A stretch of DNA of 25,928 nt from a virus, in IMG/VR virus record IMGVR_UViG_3300025141_000647, positions 1 through 25,928 of that record. One strand, given 5' to 3'. The notes beneath the pieces were generated by a model that saw nothing but the letters and a program-made list of their open reading frames with translations, searched no databases and was not told the origin of the DNA. The position numbers and the translations under genes are program-made. This document shows positions 15,930 through 23,226 of the stretch, in pieces (the first letter of the stretch is position 1; every line of letters starts with the position of its first letter).

Positions 15930-18173
15930 ATGGCAAATTATGTAAGCCCTGGTGTCTACACCATTGAAAAAGATATTTCAGAATACACCCCATCAATCAA
16001 CACTTCAGTGGTGGGGATTGTTGGCTTTGCGCCTAAAGGCCCGACGAACAAGGCTACCTTAATTACAAGCCAGAATCAGCTTCTTCGCACATTTGGAGAA
16101 CCTACTGAGTCTCTTACTGGGCAAGCTCTTGAAGGAGCATTAGAGATCTTAGAGACTACTAATCAGCTTTACTTTATTAGAGCCTCTGATTCCACTACCG
16201 CTACTGATGCTTCGGCTACCATGAGTATGGGGGTCTGCCCTGCTGTTATTGTTTCAGGCGCTACTACCGCTGCGGATATGGCACTGAATGGGTGGGGGGT
16301 TAAGAGATCCACAACTACTGGTAGCTCTCAGTTCGGTGGAGCAATTACTTTCCGTATTCAATCTTATGACAACGATGGAACGGCTCAGTTTACTGATAAT
16401 AATAGTGCAGGACGAGATTTCTCCGTTCCTGAAGGCACTTCAACAACTAGTCAGGCAGCAGCACTTAAACAAATTATCGGTGGAGACTTAGACTCCGATA
16501 AGGTGGGAGTGGTTGTGGGGCCTGGATCTTTAACAGCGGGTCTTAACCTTTCGGGAGCTATTGTTGGTAGCTTCGCTGGGTCAGGAGCCTCTTTGGGCAT
16601 TTCAGCTTGCAGTGGAACCTCATACGATCCTGACAACGGTGTCTCGGCTCTGGTTGCTGTTTCCTCTACTCTGAATGCCGAGGCTGACTATGGAGTCTCA
16701 GGTCTTCTTGCTTCAGCGGTTAGAGTTTATGGAGCTTCTTATATGGCAACAGGCACAAATTCGGTTGCTTATGAAGTGGAATCACTCTACCCTGGAGCAG
16801 GTTATGATGCTGGAACTAGAACAGATGGAACCGTTAGTGGTAACTCTGTGACGGTAAGCCCGTTGGGTGGACAGAATTTGAGCGTAGCTATCAATCAAGA
16901 CGGCACAGCCCAAGAAACTTTCAAAGTAAGTCTAGTTGGTTCTGGTGCGTGGATTGAGAATGTAATTAACACAGGAGCCACTAACCTTACCTCCGATATT
17001 ATCAAAGGTAATATTATTGTTGATGACCAGCCTACGACTGCTGTTGCTGGAACAACTTGGTTCACTAACATGGCAACTATGGCAGGAACCACAGGACTGG
17101 AGATGACTACTCAGTTCCTAAATCCAGTCACTAATCCAACAGGAACAGGAACTGCTGTTGCAAATAATCTAGTGGTTACTAACGGAGGAATTTGGAATAA
17201 ACTTCTTCAATCTACTGCCACTTCTTTAGCAGGTGGAAACAATGGTGTAGGAACAGGGGATGCTCCTGCAAATGCACTCATTGGAAACGCCTCTGTTGAG
17301 CCCAAGACAGGTATGCAGGTTCTTGATGATCCTGTATTGAATGTTGGTATCGCTCTTGTTCCTGGAGTTCAAACTCAAACTGTTCAGGATAGCTTAATTT
17401 CGCTGGCCTCTACGAGCCAGAACTTTATGGCTCTTGTCTCTCCTCCTTACGGTATCGGAACGGTGAGTGACGCTATTGCTTGGACTAACGGACAATCAAC
17501 AAGCACCGCTGGTTCCAGAAGCTCTGCGATCAATAACTCATACGCTGCGGTTCACTGGCCTTGGGTCAAAGTATTCAGCACCTTCGATGGAAAGGATAGA
17601 TGGTATGATCCGTCAATCTTTGCCGCTCGACAGTTTGCTTACACCGATGCTGTGGCTGATAGCTGGTTCGCTCCTGCTGGATTCCAAAGAGGTAAGCTCT
17701 CCAAGCCTACGGAGGTTGAAGTTAAACTCAACCAAGGCGACAGAGACAGCCTTTACAGTGGTGGAAACTGCATCAACCCGATTGTCAATTTCCCTCAACA
17801 AGGTATTACAATCTTCGGTCAAAGAACTTCTCAAAGGGAGGCAACTGCGCTGGATAGGATTAATGTTCGAAGGTTGATGATCTATGTCAGAAAGGTTATT
17901 GTTAACTCTTGTCAGAGCTACGTCTTCGAACCAAATGATACTTTCACTTGGTCACAAATAGAAGGAAGGATCAACCCCTTCCTTGACGATATCCGTAGAC
18001 GTAGAGGAATCAGCGAGTTCCGAGTTGTTTGTGACGAAACGACTAACACCTCAGTAAGAATTGACCGAGGCGAAATGTGGACTAAGGTTATCATCAAGCC
18101 TACGAAGACCGCTGAGGTTCTTATCTTTGAAATCAACCTCACCAATCAAGCAGCCGATCTCGGCAATCTCTAG
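15930..18173 (+). CDS. 18: Contractile tail sheath protein (T4 gp18-like)
   Basis: 747 residues (T4 gp18 is 659). The N-terminus (YVSPGVYTIEKDIS, then INTSVVGIVGFAPKGP) is the hallmark start of T4-type sheath proteins. The C-terminus holds the conserved block with INVRRLMIYVRK, FEPND, RRRGISEFRVVCD and IIKPTKTAEVLIFEI, the C-terminal strands that link subunits into the contractile sleeve. The Gly/Ser/Thr/Ala-rich middle (about 80-440) corresponds to the variable exposed domains and accounts for the extra length. AGGAGA precedes the ATG. The tube gene follows after 14 bases. Confidence 0.93.
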   Translation: MANYVSPGVYTIEKDISEYTPSINTSVVGIVGFAPKGPTNKATLITSQNQLLRTFGEPTESLTGQALEGALEILETTNQLYFIRASDSTTATDASATMSMGVCPAVIVSGATTAADMALNGWGVKRSTTTGSSQFGGAITFRIQSYDNDGTAQFTDNNSAGRDFSVPEGTSTTSQAAALKQIIGGDLDSDKVGVVVGPGSLTAGLNLSGAIVGSFAGSGASLGISACSGTSYDPDNGVSALVAVSSTLNAEADYGVSGLLASAVRVYGASYMATGTNSVAYEVESLYPGAGYDAGTRTDGTVSGNSVTVSPLGGQNLSVAINQDGTAQETFKVSLVGSGAWIENVINTGATNLTSDIIKGNIIVDDQPTTAVAGTTWFTNMATMAGTTGLEMTTQFLNPVTNPTGTGTAVANNLVVTNGGIWNKLLQSTATSLAGGNNGVGTGDAPANALIGNASVEPKTGMQVLDDPVLNVGIALVPGVQTQTVQDSLISLASTSQNFMALVSPPYGIGTVSDAIAWTNGQSTSTAGSRSSAINNSYAAVHWPWVKVFSTFDGKDRWYDPSIFAARQFAYTDAVADSWFAPAGFQRGKLSKPTEVEVKLNQGDRDSLYSGGNCINPIVNFPQQGITIFGQRTSQREATALDRINVRRLMIYVRKVIVNSCQSYVFEPNDTFTWSQIEGRINPFLDDIRRRRGISEFRVVCDETTNTSVRIDRGEMWTKVIIKPTKTAEVLIFEINLTNQAADLGNL

Positions 18174-18187
18174 GAGAATAAATAATA

Positions 18188-18781
18188 ATGACAACATCAT
18201 ATTACAAAAATAAATACGACAGGAACTTTACCCCAGGGCAAGGTCTTCCTACCATCTCTACTGATTTAGATTCAGTAAGAGCATACCAGTTCGAGGTTCA
18301 CTTTTTTGGTCTTCCCGCAGACATAACAAACCAAAGTGATCTCACTCTCGCTGCTAAGAAAATAAGCGGGATTGAGTTTGCTAATGAAGCTATCCCTATT
18401 AACAGAGTTAACGATCAGGTCTTCTACCCAGGTAAAAATAAACCAGGGGAACTCGTAGTTACATTCGACAATCTCTATCTTCGTGAGACTGCTTCCGATC
18501 TGTGGAAGTTCTTCAAGCATACCTATGATCCTATCACTGGCGAAATGACGAAGAGTTCTCAGCCTGGGGGAGGAGCGGGGTCTACTTTTAAAGCTGACAA
18601 GGTAGAGGTCATCATGCTTGATAACACTATGACACCTCACTCCACAATTGAACTATACGGAGTGTATCCTAGTAAGTGGTCTGCGGCAGAGTTCAATTAT
18701 GCCACAAATGATTTCCACACGGTCGTTGTTTCATTCAAGTATGATTTCATGAACTCTTATGACTACGCCAACCCTGATTGA
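18188..18781 (+). CDS. 19: Tail tube protein (T4 gp19-like)
   Basis: 197 residues, against 163 for T4 gp19. It forms the inner tube enclosed by the sheath, through which DNA passes. The sequence has the family order: an N-terminal YQFEVHFFGLP strand, AAKKISGIEFANEAIPIN, FYPGKNKPGELVVTF, a LWKFFKHTYDP helix and a C-terminal IELYGVYPSKW...YATNDFHTVVVSFKYDF block. AGGAGA lies upstream in the sheath-tube spacer. A strong terminator follows. Confidence 0.92.
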   Translation: MTTSYYKNKYDRNFTPGQGLPTISTDLDSVRAYQFEVHFFGLPADITNQSDLTLAAKKISGIEFANEAIPINRVNDQVFYPGKNKPGELVVTFDNLYLRETASDLWKFFKHTYDPITGEMTKSSQPGGGAGSTFKADKVEVIMLDNTMTPHSTIELYGVYPSKWSAAEFNYATNDFHTVVVSFKYDFMNSYDYANPD

Positions 18782-18805
18782 TCTCTCGTAATTAAAGTTT
18801 TAAAA

Positions 18806-18840
18806 AAGGCCCAGTCTACGACACCCACGGACTGGGCCTT
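18806..18840 (+). terminator. Hairpin terminator after the tail tube gene
   Basis: A perfect 11-bp stem (AAGGCCCAGTC, 18806-18816, with GACTGGGCCTT, 18830-18840) around a 13-base loop, preceded by an A-run. It starts 25 bases after the tube stop codon and lies just before the promoter-like element of the next gene. Confidence 0.8.
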
Positions 18841-18851
18841 ATTCCAATCAT

Positions 18852-18860
18852 CTATAATGT
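18852..18860 (+). promoter_or_regulatory. Putative -10-only late promoter giving a leaderless mRNA
   Basis: CTATAATGT: TATAAT (18853-18858) lies 5 bases before ATG 18864, with no ribosome site between. Normal -10 spacing would place the transcript start on or next to the A of the ATG. It follows a terminator and shows no -35 hexamer. Confidence 0.5.
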
Positions 18861-18863
18861 AAT

Positions 18864-21542
18864 ATGGACTACTTCTCTGAACTGCTGGATAGTTACGACA
18901 AACTTAAGAAAAGAACCTTTAAGCTGAGGTATATCTCAGAGGCCGATGACAAGGATAATAAGAAGAAGTCGGATAAAAAAGAAGAAGACTCTGAGGACAA
19001 GCTCTCGGTTAATCAGGAGCAACAATCTGACGGTGCTTCATTGGCTCAATCCTTTATGACTACCCACCTGGCTGAGATTCAGAAAGGTACTAACGCTAAA
19101 AAAATTACTCTTAAAACAGGGATAGGTGTGCCTATTCAATTTTATATGGGGCCACCCTCGAAATCGGATGCTGTTCCTGCTAAGACACAGACAACGCGAG
19201 TCGCTCCTGAAGATTTTGCGGCGAAGCCCTCTGTTGATGGAGGTGATGATCCTCAGGAAGTTGAAAAAGCAGAACCCCTCAAAGTAATCAAAGCTCAATC
19301 TGGTAACTTCAACGGAGAAGTGGGCATAATTAATGGAACATCGGTCAGTATTTCTCCCGCGCTTCAAGCAAATCCAAAAAGATTTCAACTATTCGTAGGT
19401 AAATTTGTTGCGGACGCTGATACAGGGGGTGAAGATGCTGCAAATAAAGCGATTGGCGCTGCTGATGCTTTGGACGCTGACAAAGCAGCAGAGGAAGAGG
19501 CTAAAAGAATAGCCGCGCTTAGAGAGATTGGAGGGTTCTTTAAACAAGAGGGTGTTGAAAATCCTGAGGCTCTTCGGGCTATGATGGCATCCAAAAAAAT
19601 GGTAGATGATTTTTGTATAGCAAATGACTCTGTTGAAACTCTAAAGAGATTTTGTAAAAGATCCTGGTCTTACTTCGCTGCGGGTGAGGGAAGTATGGGG
19701 TTAGAGTACAAACTAGCTACGGCTACTACTGTTAGGGTTATTGATGAGGACGGAACAACCAAACCTGGGGGTAAGGCGAATGCTGCTCTTGTCGCTGAAG
19801 CAGCCAGGTCTGCCGCATTTCTTACGGGGTTTCTGGATAATGCCACTGATTTTAAATGTAGTATAGTAAAGCAACGCATTGGAATGTTCCAAGGTAGCAA
19901 GCTTCTTCTTTATGGGAATGACACAACTGAAGGTATCGTAATTGGAAAGCCTAATGCCATGCACAAACTAGCCCTTAAAAAGATTGCTGCTTCTAAAGAG
20001 GATGGGGGCTGTGGTATCAGTACGGAGGATTTATCTCAACTAAGTCCCGAGGTGGAACAAGATGAGAAAGCTATGAATGCAATTAAAGGAACTTTCTATG
20101 AATCAATCATGGCTTTTTCCACAAGACTTTTAATAGCTCAAGGAAACCAGAAGAAGATGGACGAGGCGCGGGATCTACTATTAGCTACTGTCAAGAAAAA
20201 TAAGAAGATACTTAAGAAAATTATGGAACGTGTGGATAATAATGCGGGGGAAAGCATCGAATTGGCACACGAACTTAGTGTGCAGAGAGACCTGCTAGAA
20301 AGTATGGCAGATCCTGGGGCATTTTTTGAGGGGGTCATGCGAGAAATTGATTCTGTCCAACCTTTTATTGAATTTATGTCTCCTCCAAAAGGTGCAGGTT
20401 TCGGGGTGATAGAAGGGGGAAAGGTAAGCAAGACAGGTCAACGAGCAGACCTAGTGTTTACATATACTGATCCAAAAGTAGCCCGAGCAAAGGCGAAAGC
20501 AATTGGATCCTCAGTGAGTAAGAAACAACCAGACGGAACCTATCATGTTCCTATTGGTTTGAAAAGATTGGCAAAACTTAAAGGTACTAAGTTTGGAGAG
20601 ATTAATAATCAGACCAGAATGACAAATCTACTTACGGGGGATCTTATTGTAGATGAGAACATCGAGCCAGGGTTCGCTCAGTCAATGCAGACTAGACAGT
20701 ACGGTGGTCCGAGTACGCCTAGAGAGGAAAGACAACAGGAATATGCCAGAAACCTAGAGGCTGAGATCTCTGCTGCAACTAGCCAATTATTAGAGGACAA
20801 GACTTACATTGATGGGGAAGGGAAGATAAAAAGTCAAACTCCCGAAGGAGTTCTAAAGCAACTTGCAAAGAAAGTTACTTCTATGCTATCGTTTGAGGAT
20901 CAATCCCATGCCATAATCAGTAAGGCTTTCTTTACTATCAACGAGAACGGGGAGAACGTACTGAAGGAGTTCAAAGGGGATGGGAGTAATGCCTTCTCCA
21001 ATAGAGAATATGCAAGGGAAGGAGTGTCTCGATGTGCAAGATATAACATGCTTAAAAATGATTCCGAAGGTGTCCCAAGAAGTGAAGACGATACTCCTGA
21101 GGATATTGAACAGAGACAGATGGCAGCACAGGATTACATGATTAAGTCTGCACTTATTTGTGGATCGAATGCTAATAATCTGGCACAAGTAATTGTAACA
21201 GACTCTGGGGAGATGCTGGACATCAAACACAATGAGCTTTTCGATAAGATTTGTAACGCACAAAACGATCCCGATTCTGATGAGCCTACGTTTAAGTTCA
21301 AGGCAGGAGGAGCTTCTGTAACTATCTGCGTTGATGGATTATGTCTTTCTGTAGGACAAGAGGGCAATGATGCTGCTGGTGATACAAGAGACACCAGAAC
21401 TTCGACGTTTATATCCAAAAGAACATTAGAAGACCCCAGAATCCAAGGTGATATTCCGCAGGTAGCTAGACCTCAAAACAACTCTAGCTTTGAAGAGTAC
21501 GTTAAAGGTCACATCCAACTACTAGAAACTTTTCTTAGTTAA
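18864..21542 (+). CDS. Large hypothetical protein, possibly virion-associated
   Basis: 892 residues that I do not recognise. Residues 1-25 (FSELLDSYDKLKKRTFKLRY) form an amphipathic basic helix, followed by a Lys/Asp/Glu low-complexity linker to about residue 60. The long central part is mixed alpha/beta with scattered cysteines and no visible catalytic signature. Residues 410-500 are helical. The C-terminal end (FEEYVKGHIQLLETFLS) is a short helix containing LLE, similar to other helices in this cluster. The gene starts right after the tail-tube terminator with its own TATA element and ends overlapping a minus-strand gene by 8 bases. An internal virion or DNA-ejection protein is possible, but nothing proves it. 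Confidence 0.6.
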   Translation: MDYFSELLDSYDKLKKRTFKLRYISEADDKDNKKKSDKKEEDSEDKLSVNQEQQSDGASLAQSFMTTHLAEIQKGTNAKKITLKTGIGVPIQFYMGPPSKSDAVPAKTQTTRVAPEDFAAKPSVDGGDDPQEVEKAEPLKVIKAQSGNFNGEVGIINGTSVSISPALQANPKRFQLFVGKFVADADTGGEDAANKAIGAADALDADKAAEEEAKRIAALREIGGFFKQEGVENPEALRAMMASKKMVDDFCIANDSVETLKRFCKRSWSYFAAGEGSMGLEYKLATATTVRVIDEDGTTKPGGKANAALVAEAARSAAFLTGFLDNATDFKCSIVKQRIGMFQGSKLLLYGNDTTEGIVIGKPNAMHKLALKKIAASKEDGGCGISTEDLSQLSPEVEQDEKAMNAIKGTFYESIMAFSTRLLIAQGNQKKMDEARDLLLATVKKNKKILKKIMERVDNNAGESIELAHELSVQRDLLESMADPGAFFEGVMREIDSVQPFIEFMSPPKGAGFGVIEGGKVSKTGQRADLVFTYTDPKVARAKAKAIGSSVSKKQPDGTYHVPIGLKRLAKLKGTKFGEINNQTRMTNLLTGDLIVDENIEPGFAQSMQTRQYGGPSTPREERQQEYARNLEAEISAATSQLLEDKTYIDGEGKIKSQTPEGVLKQLAKKVTSMLSFEDQSHAIISKAFFTINENGENVLKEFKGDGSNAFSNREYAREGVSRCARYNMLKNDSEGVPRSEDDTPEDIEQRQMAAQDYMIKSALICGSNANNLAQVIVTDSGEMLDIKHNELFDKICNAQNDPDSDEPTFKFKAGGASVTICVDGLCLSVGQEGNDAAGDTRDTRTSTFISKRTLEDPRIQGDIPQVARPQNNSSFEEYVKGHIQLLETFLS

Positions 21543-22056
21543 ACCAGAATGAATCTTGTTCTTTAAGTAGCTCATCAAACAGGTATATTCTATATGTTAT
21601 TTCTTTTTTTACTATTTGTATTGTTTTTTCTGTCTCAACAACGGGACTAGTTGGTGAATAAGATACAATAGCTAGTGTAGGCTGTCTATCCTGTTTAAAG
21701 ATTACCATAGGAGCTTTGTAACACTTGTCCGAATCTTTTTGACATTGATCTAAAAAACCCCAGAACTCGCTACTATAATTATATAAACTATATAAGTTTT
21801 GGTTATTGTATCCTTTCTTGCATTCTATACAGTATTTAAAGTTCTGTGGTGTGATTAAATCCCCATAAATTTTAAGGTAGTCTGGGAGATTGTGAGTGGT
21901 AGCAAATGCACCAGACCCAGGACTTCTTGAAAATTCTGTGGTGTTGAATCTATCGTTAAAGGTGTTGGCTATCTGTCGTTCAAAGGTAGCCCCCTTAGCC
22001 CTACTGTTCTTGCGCTTTTTCTTCTTCAATGCAGAAATGTCGTAATTGTCTTCCAT
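21535..22056 (-). CDS. PD-(D/E)XK-type nuclease, possibly Holliday-junction resolvase-like
   Basis: 173 residues on the minus strand. The N-terminus is Lys-rich and then shows KGATFERQIA (Glu26), SRSPGSGAFA, YGDLI (Asp66) and YCIECKKG (Glu78-x-Lys80), the E...D...ExK order of PD-(D/E)XK nucleases. The GSGA loop is typical of resolvase-like or VRR-type members. The C-terminal part carries more beta strands and a helix. Such an enzyme could resolve branched replication or packaging DNA, as T4 gp49 (a different fold) does, but substrate cannot be read from sequence. It converges with the 892-residue gene and diverges from the 22085 gene, sharing a TATA element with it. Only a weak AGG precedes its ATG. 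Confidence 0.65.
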   Translation of the reverse strand: MEDNYDISALKKKKRKNSRAKGATFERQIANTFNDRFNTTEFSRSPGSGAFATTHNLPDYLKIYGDLITPQNFKYCIECKKGYNNQNLYSLYNYSSEFWGFLDQCQKDSDKCYKAPMVIFKQDRQPTLAIVSYSPTSPVVETEKTIQIVKKEITYRIYLFDELLKEQDSFWFN

Positions 22057-22071
22057 AATATGCCTGTCCCA

Positions 22072-22080
22072 CTATAATAG
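22072..22080. promoter_or_regulatory. Bidirectional late promoter-like element CTATAATAG
   Basis: It lies between the divergent genes 21535-22056 (-) and 22085 (+). Read forward, TATAAT ends 6 bases before ATG 22085 with no ribosome site, predicting a leaderless mRNA. Read backward it is CTATTATAG, about 15 bases before the minus-strand ATG. The same kind of element lies in the other two divergent spacers. Confidence 0.55.
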
Positions 22081-22084
22081 TACA

Positions 22085-22558
22085 ATGGACGCTGACCAAA
22101 CTAAAATCAAACTTGATGTGGACAAATGGAAAATCAAAGTCCGCGAAAGGAGAAATAATAGAATGAGATTACAAATTAATTTAACGAAAGATGAAGCCAT
22201 AGCATACAAGAACTTTGCTGAGGTGTGTAAGCCCGAGGATATCACGGACGCAGATTTCCTAAAGACTGTTTTTGTCACAGGCATCGAGGCTTTGAACAAA
22301 CAGCTTGCAGAGATGGTTCAGAAGTATGCGAAGGAGAACCAAGAGGAGCTTGCTTCCTCTGGTATTACTGTGATTGAAGGTGATGATGGCGACGTGAAGT
22401 TAGCCTCTACTGCTGACCTCATTCAATCAGAGCTTGATGTGTCTGGTGCTACCTCCCCTATTCAGCCCCAGAATTTTCTAGACAAAGCGCAGACCGCTGA
22501 TCGCCTCAATGAGGATGTAGCGTCTGATTCTCCCAAGAAATACAAAGAAAAGAAATAA
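22085..22558 (+). CDS. Hypothetical protein with possible ribbon-helix-helix region and acidic tail
   Basis: 157 residues from ATG 22085. An ATG at 22046 in the same frame lies inside the divergent gene and upstream of the promoter-like element, so it is rejected. Residues 1-25 are basic. Residues about 27-75 run strand (RMRLQINLT), helix, loop, longer helix, a layout compatible with a ribbon-helix-helix DNA-binding domain. The C-terminal 70 residues are acidic or Ser-rich and probably disordered, ending in a Lys-rich tag. The next gene overlaps as TAATG. A transcription-factor role near the sigma gene is tempting but unproven. Confidence 0.6.
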   Translation: MDADQTKIKLDVDKWKIKVRERRNNRMRLQINLTKDEAIAYKNFAEVCKPEDITDADFLKTVFVTGIEALNKQLAEMVQKYAKENQEELASSGITVIEGDDGDVKLASTADLIQSELDVSGATSPIQPQNFLDKAQTADRLNEDVASDSPKKYKEKK

Positions 22559-22878
22559 TGTTTCAACTAAACTTTCTTAAGAAAGAGAATGATCTCAACA
22601 AGATCATCAAGAAGCAGAAAAGAGATAGGGGTAGAATAAATATCCTGTTTACCTCCTTATGGGACAAGCCTTCCCAGAGGTTAGTGGAAAAGTTAAAGGC
22701 GAAGTACTCCTCCAACAAGGAAGGAGACCCTCTTTATATTGTGGACAGTTTTAACATGCCTCATAGCTTTGTAATCTACAACACCACTAAGCTCCCGCAT
22801 CTCGTTAAGCTAAAGAGAGATCGCTACGAGTCTGATGATTACCTTAGCCATGTAATGAGACAGTTAAAAATTACATGA
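22558..22878 (+). CDS. Thioredoxin-fold-like protein lacking the CxxC active site
   Basis: 106 residues, start overlapping the previous stop by one base. After a basic N-terminus (1-25), the order RINILFTSLWDKPSQRLVEKLKAKY, then LYIVDSFNMPHSFVIYN, then KLPHLVKL resembles the beta-alpha-beta plus cis-Pro layout of thioredoxins: Trp35-Asp-Lys-Pro-Ser39 sits where WCGPC would be, and Met67-Pro68 where the cis-proline is. There is no Cys in the protein, so it cannot be a redox enzyme. A structural or processivity role is possible, as T7 polymerase uses thioredoxin as a non-redox clamp, and the phage polymerase gene lies 350 bases away. The fold is inferred by eye. Confidence 0.5.
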   Translation: MFQLNFLKKENDLNKIIKKQKRDRGRINILFTSLWDKPSQRLVEKLKAKYSSNKEGDPLYIVDSFNMPHSFVIYNTTKLPHLVKLKRDRYESDDYLSHVMRQLKIT

Positions 22879-23212
22879 AATCATCTTTTCGTTTTTCGAT
22901 GTAATTTTCAATCTTAATATTGTACTTCTTCTCCCGAGTATACATTAATTTTAGATTGTTTACTACTATTGTAGTAAAATAGTTGAAAGCTGTTCCTTTT
23001 CTTGGTTTAAAGTTCTTAACTGTCTTGAGGACCAAGGCGAAGCATTCTTGTTTTGCGTCATCTGGATCCACCTTGAACCTAAAAGATTCAATAATATTGG
23101 TGATCAACAAATCAAATAAAGAAACTAGCTTATCCTCATAAATTTCAGGCTCTTTCTGGTATGATAAGATGGTGCTTTCAAAGTCTTCGTTGTTGATGTA
23201 ATGATTTTTCAT
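22871..23212 (-). CDS. 55: Late-transcription sigma factor (T4 gp55-like)
   Basis: 113 residues on the minus strand. The N-terminus (YINNEDFESTILSYQKE) parallels gp55 YVNNKELLQAIIDWKTE. It is followed by a helical sigma region-2-like core: ITNIIESFRFKVDPDDAKQE, ALVLKTVKNFKPRKG, AFNYFTTIVVNNLKLMYTREKK, matching in order the gp55 segments KRFNFSGY...QEMIADGIEASIKGLHNFD...[20 protein letters not shown]. gp55 directs host RNA polymerase to late promoters consisting only of a TATAAATA -10 element. This version is shorter than T4's 185 residues and lacks an obvious C-terminal clamp-binding motif. It is convergent with the thioredoxin-like gene (8-base overlap) and only 14 bases from the divergent polymerase gene. 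Confidence 0.75.
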   Translation of the reverse strand: MKNHYINNEDFESTILSYQKEPEIYEDKLVSLFDLLITNIIESFRFKVDPDDAKQECFALVLKTVKNFKPRKGTAFNYFTTIVVNNLKLMYTREKKYNIKIENYIEKRKDDFM

Positions 23213-23215
23213 ACC

Positions 23216-23224
23216 CTATCATAG
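23216..23224. promoter_or_regulatory. Bidirectional late promoter-like element CTATCATAG between sigma and polymerase genes
   Basis: The whole spacer between the two divergent ATGs is 14 bases (23213-23226) and is almost filled by this near-palindrome. Forward, TATCAT is 4 bases from ATG 23227 of the polymerase; reverse, TATGAT is 5 bases from the sigma-factor ATG. Neither side has room for a usual ribosome site, so both mRNAs would be leaderless if it is used. Confidence 0.55.
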
Positions 23225-23226
23225 TT

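Noticed and set aside
22046-22084. ATG 22046 as start of the possible RHH gene
   Set aside because: It lies inside the divergent nuclease gene and upstream of the TATA element; ATG 22085 is better placed.
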